Of a DNA stretch of 64,000 nucleotides, positions 48,085-58,700 are shown piece by piece (position 1 is the stretch's first letter; every line of letters starts with the position of its first letter). Position numbers and translations under genes: made by a program. Source of the DNA: Chimonanthus salicifolius. Taxonomy: Eukaryota > Streptophyta > Magnoliopsida > Laurales > Calycanthaceae. The stretch covers positions 45,444,111 to 45,508,110 of the forward strand of contig CM023537.1 of the NCBI GenBank assembly GCA_013350335.1. The letters run 5' to 3'. Under the pieces are notes generated by a model. That model saw nothing but the letters and a program-made list of their open reading frames with translations, searched no databases and was not told where the DNA came from.

Positions 48085-49389
48085 GGCTCAATGGACATTG
48101 GATCCATGTTTGTTTAAATGCACATGATGTAAGACCATGATTCCATGTTATATGTTGTATATTTTGTTCTTGTCGTAAATCTTCGTGCAGGGTTTATGTG
48201 AAAATCAGTTTTTGCACGGTCTTGAAACCGGCATTGCAAAAAATGCAAATGGTTATGTGACTAGACTTGAATATGGTTTCTTCCTACGTGTAACCCTAAG
48301 CAAATGGCATGTAAAACGATAGATAAATGGTATAGGAACGAAATATGTGTTGTCGTTCTTACACATGCTTTACTTCCAGTATAGATTTCATTAAACCCCA
48401 AGATGTGGGGAGAGTGTATGTTTTTATAATTTTAAGTTTCAGTATTTTTGTTAATATTGTCTATAAGTGGTGGTTATTGTGAATTATATATATGTCATGC
48501 CATTCCATGAGGGTATGTGTTAGGAATGCATGATAGACTAGTGAGGTAATTATGCTGAGTGTAATGGGATATGATGGGTTAATAAGATACATTTATCCAT
48601 GTGAAAGATAAAATGCTGAGTGTCCTTCCATTTTTAGATGGATTGCCTTCACGCATTGTATGAAGCAATTGGTTGTGGATAGCCGCAATGTAGAGCATGT
48701 ATGCATATTGGGTGAAGCATTTGATCATGTCGGGTCGCAATGTAGAACGTATTACGGACTGTGTGAAGCACTGGTTTGCACTGTGAAACTGGTGCAGACT
48801 GCATGTCTATTGACAAAGGTAGAACTGTGTGTAAGAAAAATGCATGCATGTAAAAATGATAAAGATTAACCATGATATGGTGATAACCCAAGTTGATAGA
48901 TGATGCATAATCATTGTATAATAATATGTTTTGATGGTAATATATATGTTATATATATTGTTGATTTCTCTTCAATAGGTTGTTAGCTCATATCTCTTAC
49001 ATTGCAGGAGTTATGCCCGATGAGGAGACTGAGGAACCTCCATTGCTGCCGTATAGATGTACTCTATCGTATTCCCGCTGATGGGGAATACATTTATTAT
49101 GTTTATTTTCACGTTGCTAGTATAATATTAATAACATTGCCGCGTAAGGCATAAAACTAAACATGTAATAAAACCACTTCGTTTTCACTATGCTATTTTG
49201 ATGCTATGTGTGTTTATATCTGTGTGTTGGGTATTATGATAAATGTTTGAGTCCACGTGTGAAGAGTACGTGACGCATTTTCTAATTAGACTTTCAAATG
49301 AGACAACGATAGAAAGCCGATAAATTGCTCCTAAATGTTATTAAAAAAATCAAGTCATGTTTCGAGCCCACATTGAGGCGGGGCGTGAC
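48085..49389 (+). repeat. 3' part of a second gypsy-type LTR
   Basis: Ends CCCACATTGAGGCGGGGCGTGACA at 49389, the usual end of long chromovirus-like LTRs. The arrangement TTAGCTCAT...GCCCGATGAGGAGAC...GAGGAACCTCC resembles the same region of the 35.8-kb LTR, but the sequence is clearly a different family. It starts at the hAT duplication and probably continues leftwards at 43863-44276. No primer site follows, so it is a 3' or solo LTR. Confidence 0.65.
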
Positions 49390-50046
49390 ATAAGAATTCG
49401 GATTGAGTTAAGCCCGGTACATGAAAATTCAAGTTTGAACAAAAACTCAAATTTGAACAATGATTAACTAAATTTTAATTGACATTTTTATACAAATATA
49501 AAATTTATATAATATATAACTTATATTTTAATTAAGATAATATAAAAAGTTTTTATTTTAAGCCTACTTATGCCTTAGATTAAGCCATGCATATATTTTG
49601 ACCTTGAAATTAGGCTCGGCTCAAGTTGACTAAATCAGGCTAGCTCAAGCTCGAGTTCGAAGTCGAGCACTTTGATTGCAATTTGAAGTAAGACTTGAAT
49701 AAACCTAAAATCTAACTTTTCTAACCCGACTTGTGGCCATAGCTCGATTCATTTATCCACCAATTTTTTTAGATAATGATCCATGCACTATTAATTTTCA
49801 CCATGGTGCACCACTCTTAAAAGGAAAAAATAATTTTACCCTCTCTTTTTGAAAGAGAGAAGAGAGAGGAAGAAAAGTAATGACAAAATGGACTTTTCTT
49901 TTAAAAGTGGTGCACCACAGTGATCATTATCCATATTTTTTGTATAAATTACTCGCAAATATAAAAAATCCTTAGATGAAGAAAATATATTCCCAAATAA
50001 CCACTTTTAAAAGAAATATTTCAAGTAACAATGCATTTCCTCAAGG
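49390..50046. other. Intergenic, no gene seen
   Basis: AT-rich. A short inverted pair sits near 49790 and 49920 (ATGGTGCACCACTCTTAAAAG and the near-complement CTTTTAAAAGTGGTGCACCA), suggesting a very small foldback of about 150 bp. Otherwise nothing is seen. Confidence 0.45.
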
Positions 50047-50438
50047 GTGATGATTTTTGCATCGTGTAAATGAGCATTTTTGCACCGAATGCTGTCATAT
50101 GTCAGATCTTATCCCCCACTCCTCTCGTGCCTAAATTCTTGCGGAAAAAACCGTAATGCTCTACAATGTCTCGGCAACCATTTTTTTCTCTCTCTTCATT
50201 TATCATTATTCTTATTTTTAAATCAAATTTTTGATAAAAAAATCATTTTCATCGATATTTGTCAAGATTCATGAAAATATAAATTCATTTTCATTGAAAT
50301 CTTAAATATATTGACTTTTAAATATTTTTCATAAAATTTAATATTTTATAATATTTATATATTAATTTCAATCTAAGTATTTTAGTTATTTTTAAGTAAA
50401 GCCGAATCAAATCTAAAATTTCTTGTGCAACTCAATTA

Positions 50439-51104
50439 CAGTAAAACTCCTATAAAATAATAATCTTGGGATCAAGATAAGTTATTATCTTAGCGGGGTT
50501 ATTGATTTATCGATAAATGAATAATTTATTAATTTATCTATAAATGAATATTTATTAATTTAGAGAGAGTATTATATTTCTATACTTGGACATGCATGGC
50601 TTATAAATGTAGGTTAAAAGTTAATACATAGAAGCCCAAGAGATTCTAAAAAAGAAGAGATGAGAGTTGTGTTTTACTAATTGTTTTTTCAAAAGAGGCT
50701 TTTCAAGCGATAGTAACTTTAAATAACTTTTTGTTACGACATGAAAAAAATATACTAGAGGTGGTGTATGTATTGCAAAAAATTAAAGACGAGGCTGAGT
50801 TTAGTTTATGTACAACAACTTTAGATGTATATTTTGAGAAAGAGTTTAATTGAGAAAATATAAGTTGTCAACTAAAAAGTTACTCAATACTATATTATGA
50901 ATTTTTGTTTGCTAATTTTTTATGTAATTTATCAATTATTAATTTATATTTTGGTTAGGCCCTTAAGGATTTCTAAAAAACTATTATCTTATGCATTTAG
51001 CGAGGTTATTAATTTAGTACACTGGCCCGAGTTAGGATCAGAAGATTTTATTATTTAAGTGAGGTTATTAATTTATCAAACGTTTATTTATCGAGGTTTT
51101 ACTG
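50439..51104. mobile_element. Emigrant/Lemi1-like (pogo) element in the left arm
   Basis: Starts CAGTAAAACTCCTATAAA and ends ...TATCGAGGTTTTACTG, with TA on both sides (50437-50438, 51105-51106). CAGTAAAACCTC ends with TA duplication characterise the pogo-like Emigrant/Lemi1 family of plants. The right arm of the palindrome has no such insert, so it came after the palindrome formed. A + strand stretch near 50690-50830 could be the tail of a pogo-type transposase. That reading is weak. Confidence 0.85.
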
Positions 51105-52344
51105 TATTTTTTTCTAGTTGTGTATAATTAAGTCTAAAACTTCCCACTGAGACAATCTCTTCATAACTTAAATTGAGAAGATTTTATAATTAAAAGAAAA
51201 ATAACATACTTTAATTATAAGAAAATATGGTATCTAAATTACTTTCAATTTTATTATTATATAAACTTGTTTTTTTTACTGCACATCATTGTCAGCCTCA
51301 CATCTAAGGGTAAGAATGGGTCAAATGAAATGAGTTCGATTTAGATCAGGTTGATTATAAATAATACCATATTTTTAATCTAATTTGATTTAATTTAAAT
51401 TTTAATTTATCCAATCTAACTTAATCTGTATTTATATAAAAAATTAAAAAATAAAAATTTGAGAGAAGAATTATCGTATTACAAATTGAAAGATAAAAAT
51501 CTTTCCATTCATATGAATACATTGGAATATAAAAGACCTAAGGCAATAGCCAATTTTTTTTTTAATTTGGCAGTATAGATTAAAATTAATAATCCAAAAT
51601 TATATTGCCAAATTAAAAAATTTAGGCTACTCCCTTAAACCTTTATATTCCAATGTATTCATGTGAATGGAAATATTTTTATCTTTCAATTTGTAATACA
51701 ATAGTTCTTCTCTCAAACTTTTATTTTTAATTTTTTTATATACATTAAGATTAAGTTAGATTGGATAAAATAAAATTTAAATTATATCAAATTAGATTAA
51801 GAATATGTTATTATTTATATTCAACATGATCTAAATCGTACTCGTTTCATCTGACCCATTCTTATCCTTAGATGTGAGGCTGACAATGATGTGCAGTAAA
51901 AAAACAAGTTTATATAATAATTAAATTGAAAGTCATTTAGATACCATATTTTCTTATAATTAAAAGGATGTTATTTTTCTCTTAATTATAAAATTGTTTC
52001 AACTTAAGTTGTGAAGAGATTGTCTCAATGGAAAAGTTTAGACTTAATTATACACAACTAGAAAAAAATAATTGAGTTGCAGAAGAAGTTTTAGATTTGA
52101 TTCAGCTTTACTTAAAATATCTAAAATATTTAGATTGAAATTAATATTTAATATTATAAAATATTAATTTTTATAAAAAATATTTAAAATTCAATATTTT
52201 TAAAATTCCAATGAAAATGAATTTAAGGTTTTATCAATCTGACAAATATCGATAAAATGATTTTTTTATCAAATTTGATGTAAGCAGAAGAATAATGATA
52301 AATGAACAGAGAGAAAAAATGGTTGCCGAGACATTGTAGAGCTA

Positions 52345-52353
52345 TTAGGGTTT
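52345..52353 (-). promoter_or_regulatory. Telo-box-like motif upstream of UTP21
   Basis: TTAGGGTTT, the complement of AAACCCTAA, lies 286 bp before the start codon. Telo-boxes are frequent in promoters of plant ribosome-biogenesis genes. This one lies inside the right arm of the palindrome. The corresponding left-arm position reads AAAACCGTAATG and has no such motif. A second, degenerate GAGGGTTTAAGG is near 52530. Confidence 0.45.
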
Positions 52354-52456
52354 TTCCGCTAGATTTTCGGCCGGAGAGAAGTGAGCGTAAGATCGGAAAT
52401 ATGAAAAGATTCGGTGCAAAGATACTCATTTACACGGTGCAAAGATCATCACCCTT

Positions 52457-52638
52457 CGTCAACATGGTGTTTTTTTGAGTTCATTTTTCCACGAAACAAA
52501 CAACAAACGCGCTGGACTCTCGAGGGCTTTGAGGGTTTAAGGGGCCTGCCTCTCCTACTCTCTTCCTCTCTCAGTTCATCGTTCGGCTTGGTGGCTTTTC
52601 CCTCCTCTCCCTCCTGCTGCTTCCGCCGACCATCAGCA
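52457..52638 (+). promoter_or_regulatory. UTP21 proximal promoter and 5' leader
   Basis: Short region between the palindrome and the ATG. It includes a CT-rich tract (TCTCCTACTCTCTTCCTCTCTC, 52551-52572) typical of plant 5' leaders. No clear TATA box is seen. The transcription start cannot be placed by eye. Confidence 0.5.
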
Positions 52639-52764
52639 ATGGGAATCTTTCAACCCTATCGAGCAATCGGTTACATCACGAGCGGCGTCCCCTTCTCTGT
52701 ACAGAGATTGGGAACCGAAACCTTCGTCACTGTCAGCGTTGGTAGAGCCTGGCACATTTACGAC
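52639..52764 (+). CDS. UTP21: UTP21 exon 1
   Basis: Encodes 42 residues. It contains the conserved IFQPYRAIGYITSGVPFSVQ and the TFVTVSVGRAWHIYD strand that begins the first WD propeller. It ends in phase 0 at a GTACGT donor. No stop or frameshift. Confidence 0.92.
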
Positions 52765-55700
52765 GTACGTATGTTACAGGAAACCTATTTGAGTCATTGT
52801 TTTTTGTTTTGTTTTTTAAATTCCAAAGACAACGGTTTTACATGAGAATTTATAAGTTCCTCGGAGTCCAAATATTACGGGATTTCACAATTTCCCACTT
52901 TATGATTCTGGTTTCACCAAGCAAGAAACCTTTGCGATTGTTTATTTGTCGTAGCAACTTACCGTTGCTTTCTTCTTGTTCTCTGTTCTAAGTTAACATG
53001 CTTAATGTGGCCACTAGTGCTATACGAAAAAGAAGAACAGAAATGCATTTCACGTATTCAGAGGGGTTGTTTCTCCTTCTATTTAAGAAATGCAGTTGAT
53101 ATAGGGGAAATACTCTGTTCTTTTTCTTTTAAAATCACATGAAAATAATCTCTCAGGAAAAATCTAAGCATGGGTACCTCCTGGAAGATCTTGCCAAAGC
53201 TATTCCCACCACATGGCATTCATCCCTCTTCAAGAATTTTTTTTTTTTTTAAAATTTTTAATTCCAAATCCACCTAAAGCAAACAGGCCTTGAAGCAACC
53301 ACCTCTTATCTACACTGAAAATCTTAAACTCATGAAGGTGCACTACATGGCTGGCTGAGAGTTGGAACCAGATAGATAGATAGGATATAAAATTGATGTC
53401 CACGATGCTTATGGCATTGGCTTTGACTCTATTAAGTATGTTCTTGTCAACACCATTTCTATCTTTTCAATTAGCTTGATTTATCATCCTCATCATCATA
53501 GTTTTTTTTTTTTTTTTTTGAAAATTAGATCTTCAACATAGCTATTTATCCCCATCTATTTGGGGTTGGCACTTAAAACTAGATTGACCATTTTGTTATG
53601 GGCTAACTTGCCCTAAAACATGCAACCTTGCGATTGCAACAATAAGCACTTGCAATTTGTGCTATTAACTTTTGTTTGCCTCCAACTCGACGGCAACAAA
53701 AATAATACTTTAAACATACATTTAAGTATTTTATATTTGTCCAGTTTGGTTAGAATTGCTAATGATTAAATTTGGTCAGCTCTTCCTTTTAGGAGATGCA
53801 TTGCATGTTATATTTGCATTGATGTTCAGGAGAAATCCATAACTAATTGGAATAAACTTTTGTGTTATTATATTTTTGCAGTGTGGGAAGCTGACATTGG
53901 TGCTTGTTGGTAAGGATTTGAGCTTTTGACCTATAAATCACCTTACCCACACGTGTTTCATCATGTACATGAGCACTTCTGTTGGTCTTTAAACTTTCGA
54001 AAAAAAGGGTTCCTAGATAGCTGGTTGAATAAATGTCTTGTTATAGTAATGTTAGAGAGCTTTGTTGGTGTACATGAAACTTGATTGTTTTGTTGGTCTA
54101 CAAATTTCCATGAGGGGGCTAATGCTTTCCACTCATGGAAGGCGTAAGAGTGACTTGCATTTGTTATTTTTATTTTTTCTTTTCTTAATGAAAGGGATGA
54201 TATTGGCATGCATAGAGCCATCATCATGATAATTGTCTAACCTTTGTTTCAAGTTGGCCTTTTGAGTTATCCTATTCTAGTCAACCCTATCAATAATCAT
54301 ATTATCTATCATCTCTTAAGTTGCATGGTTGCGGGTGCAGATGCAAATGGGGACTCCAACATGGTTTCAAAGTCTTGGACTCAACAAACCAAAAACGGAC
54401 ATGAGGACATGCACCATATTTGATAAATTTAAATCTAAATTCATTTTAAATGAAAATAAGCTGTGAAAATAACATTTTGTAACAAAAATAATGTATTAGT
54501 TTTACTCTTTAACAATTAAGTGGCAAGTGTATCGATATTCAATTAGGTTTTAAGAGGAGAACGGCATTCAAATATATATTTCTTTGAAATGGTGAATATA
54601 TTAATAAAAAAAAGAAGCACTTGCGGTGCAAAATCCCCCAAAACAAGAAAAGGGAAAAAGACTACTATGCAAGATCAATGCATTCTTTCTAGGCTCGTAG
54701 GATGTCAATCATGGAAATATTCTTGAGTTCCTCTAGAGAAGAGGCTCACGAAGCACATTTGGCGAAGATCCTGTTGGTAACTGATTGATAAGGTTCATAC
54801 TAAAAAAAAACTGATTGATAAGGTTTTGTTAGATTTTAGAAAACTCTTTTATTCTATTCCCACTTCCCACTGAAGATCCTAATATGAGACCAACCTAATG
54901 ACCCAAGCATATGATTATTGAGCAAGCGTAGAAGGCATAGTCCACTGCACTCCAAAACGATCCAATACAGAACTCCGAACTACAGAAGAGAAAGGACAAT
55001 GGATAAGGAGGCTATTCACCTCTTCTAAGGCTTGAACACAGAAATGGCAAACCCTGGCTAGAATTCTTCCTCTTTTACGTAAATTGTCTTGTGTACAGAT
55101 CTTCCCCAAACCTCCCGTCCAAAGGAAACTAATAGTTTGCCTAGATAGCAAGGTTAATAGGGCCGATTGCATCAATCTAATTGCTCCAAGTGTAGAAAAA
55201 CTTCACTGAAAAGCTACTAGTAGGGTCGGGCCAGGACCACAAGAGGTAGTCCTTGTCAGAGACACGGATTTGATACGAGCTAAGAATCTGAAGGAGACCA
55301 AAGAACTCATCTGCTTCTATGTCGGTAAGGTTTCAACGAAGGAGGACATCCCACTCAACCTGATCACCATTATCTGAGTAGAAATCTAAAATGAAACCTG
55401 CCTGTGATTGGGAAATGTGCTAAAGGAAGGGGAACGAGAGGCCAAATTGAGACTTCACACTAAGGATTTGTTCAGAACTTGACCCTATTACCATGCTCCA
55501 CTTTATACTTTATACCTAATCCCTTTCATAAATTTGTCAACATAAGCTCAGATGGCTCTCCACATGCATGATGCTTTGCGAGGAGCAGGATTGATGCTCC
55601 AATAAAAATTACCCAAATTGTACTTGTGGTTGAACAGAGATTTCTATGGAGCTTCTTCTTTAGAACCGATCCTCCACAACCACTTTGACAAGAGAGCAAC

Positions 55701-58700
55701 ATTAACACCTTTGATGGGGTGAGCTCCGAGACAGGTTTAAGAGTGAATTTGGGGATGGCGTGTTGGTGGGCATCTGGGTTGAGGAAGAACAATTGAGTAA
55801 CCTGGTTGAGGTATTGGGGGTGTGGAGTTGGTAAGCTGCCAATGATGTATTTGGGTTTACTTGTGGTAGATAACCCAAAATTAAAGAAGTTTTGGGACCC
55901 AATGGTGGAAAATTTTGGAACAAAAGGGTTTAAGAGTGAATTGGGGATGGTGTGTTAGTGGGCATCTAGGTTGAGGAAGAACAGTTGAGTAACTTGGTTG
56001 AGGTATTGGGGTGTGGAGTTGATAAGCTGCCAATGATGTATTTGGGTTTACTTGTGGCAGCTAACAACCCAAAATTAAAGAAGTTTTGGGACCCAATAGT
56101 GGAAAACTTTTGGAAGAGATTGGGGTGTGAAAGAAAGATACTTGTCACCGGGGGGGGGGGGGGGGGGGGGGGGTGGTGGAGCTCATTTTAATTCGAGCAT
56201 CTCTCTCTAGTTTGTTCATGTATTGAATGTCTTTTAAAATTTTTCTATCCTTTTTGTCACACCTTTGGGTATTTCATACAAGAGAGGTAGTAGGTGGGAA
56301 GGTTGACCAAGAATGATTTGATTAGAGCCAGTCTACCTCCTAGTGAGAGGTATGACTTGCTCCAAGCATTCATTTTCTTCTATATCCTTCCTAGAACGGG
56401 CTCCCAAATAGGTTTGGATCTCTGATTTCCACCTACTGGCAACCCAAGATGAGTAAATGGGATCTTGTCCACTCAACACCCTATCTCCTTTGCTATTGTT
56501 TCGACTTCATCCAATTGTACACCCAAGCCTATAATGTTGCTCATTTTAATTCGAGCATCTCTCTCTAGTTGTCATGTATCGAATGTCTTTTTTAATTTTT
56601 TTTTTCTATCTTTTTTGCCACACCTTTGGGTATTTTATACAAAGAGAGGTAGTAGGTAGGAAGGTTGACCAAACATGTTTTGATTAGAGCCAGTCTACCT
56701 CCCAGTGAGAGGTATGACTTGCTCCAAGCATTCATTTTCTTCTATATCCTTCCTAGAACGGGCTCTCAAATAGGTTTGGATCTCTGATTCCTACCTACTG
56801 GCAACCTAAGATAAGTAAATGGGATTTTGCCCACTCAACTCCCTATCTCCTTTGCTAGTGTTTCGACTTCATCCAACTGTACACCCAAGCCTATATGTTG
56901 CTCTTTCCTAGCTTTATTCTAAGTCCCGATACTAGCTTGAAACACCTTAGGACCGCTCTTATCCCAAATATCTTTTCACTAGATGCTTCAAAGAACAATA
57001 AGGTATTGTCTGCAAACTAGAGGTGACTGATTGAAAAGCTACCTGGAGAGACCTCAAGACCTTTGATGAGGTTGTCTCTTTGGCTTGTCTCATAAGACCA
57101 TTGAGTTCCTTGGTACCATGGTAAACACGAATGGGAACTAAACAGTGTTTTAGGCTCTTGTTTAGGACCCCTCTCCTATGGTACTCCCTAAAAAAGTTGA
57201 GGAAGTCATCCCTAAGTATATCCCAACAACTTCTTAGAAATTTAAAGTTGAACCCATCATGACCCGAAGCCTTATCCCCATCCACACTATGTAAAGCCTC
57301 TAGCACCTCTGCCTCCTCAAACTCCCTTTCTAACCACAATACCTTTTCTGTTGGAAGAGAGCAAAAAGTAACCCCCTCTAGTAGTGACACTGGGATTTGA
57401 TAGGAGTAATACTGGTATAGGTCTAAGGATAGCAGTGGTAACCCCCTCTCTAGATGGAACAACCTTAGGTCCCCCACTGACTCTAGGCAAGATCCCCCCC
57501 TGTGGTGTGATGTGCACTGGAGAAAATAGAGTGGAGGAATGCAAAAGGATGGGTAGCACCTGATCTAGGTAGAGTCGTCTCCAAGTATTGTTGCCGACTA
57601 TTCAGGTCCGCTTCCGTTGTTGGTTGATGTCGCCGAAGAACCGAGAGCCCCTACTGGTGAACTAATAACTGCCGGTCATCTCCCCTCTTGAGATCCCTTG
57701 ATCCATGTAGAGTTGCTTCTGTGTGTTGCTACCATCTGCTCAGGTCCATGTCTGCTGCTGGATGTTGTGGCCGAAGATACGGGATCTCCTGCTGCTGGTC
57801 CAATTACTGCCGCTCATCTCCCCAACTACGAACTACCCACGAAGGGTACCTATGCTTAAAAGGAGGAAAAGTATGCCTCGACTCGAGACGACCAGGGGTA
57901 AGAGGTGCATAACTGTGATTAAGGAAGGACAAGTAGGACAAGTAAGTGTAAGTACCTGTAGGAGGATAGATCCTGGCTTCTGGGTCCGAGGTATGGAGCT
58001 AAGCATGGGGGTACGAATCAAAACCATCCAAAGGTAGTGTAGCAGGATGCTCTGTACTCTGTTTGGATGAATTACCCTTGCCATTTGAGCAAAATAAGAG
58101 CAAAGTAGCTCTTGACGACTGCCCATAGATACCTTTTCCCTTCCACCCTTCTGCCATTCACCACTACGACTTTCAATAGTATTCACCACAACCCTTGCTT
58201 TGTCTATCCGATGGAAGAATTTAGTGTTCCTATCTCCTTCCTTCAACCAACTAGCCTTGGATTTCTGCCTCCATTCCACCTCATCCCTCCTTAATAGCCC
58301 CCAAAGTTTAGACATGCACATGTGTTTCTCTTTAGTTCCTCTCTCTGTCAAATCCATTTCTTCCTCCATATTCTCCTAGTCACCCAACAAATGTGCCATC
58401 TGGTCCATCTCCACATGCACGCTGCGCAACTCATCTCTGTACCACTCTTTGATCTTGGTCTTCAACAATTTCATTTTTCTCTATAAACAAAAGCCGGCCC
58501 AACCCTCAACCTCAATTGTATTGAATGTTGCATGAAAGGGGTTGGGAAAGTTAGGGAGCGTGCGATCGAGTGGGTAGCGCTGCCCCTAGGATTATGTAAG
58601 TTCTATGTAGATGGTGCAACAAGGGGCAAACTCGGGCCGACATGAATACGAGGGGTGTTGCATGATGATAGGGTAGGATGGTATCAGCATTTTCCAAATC

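Larger units (their letters stand above)
50047..52456. repeat. Large palindrome (fold-back element)
   Basis: The left arm (50047 to about 51570) and right arm (about 51604 to 52456) are inverted copies of each other along their full length, after removing the 666-bp insert at 50439-51104. Outer ends share AGGGTGATGAT. The centre is TAATTTGGCA...TGCCAAATTA around a loop of about 33 bases. Arms of about 0.85 kb with no coding capacity fit a fold-back or MULE-like DNA element. I could not find a matching target duplication, so the class is open. The right arm ends about 180 bp before the UTP21 ATG. Confidence 0.88.
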
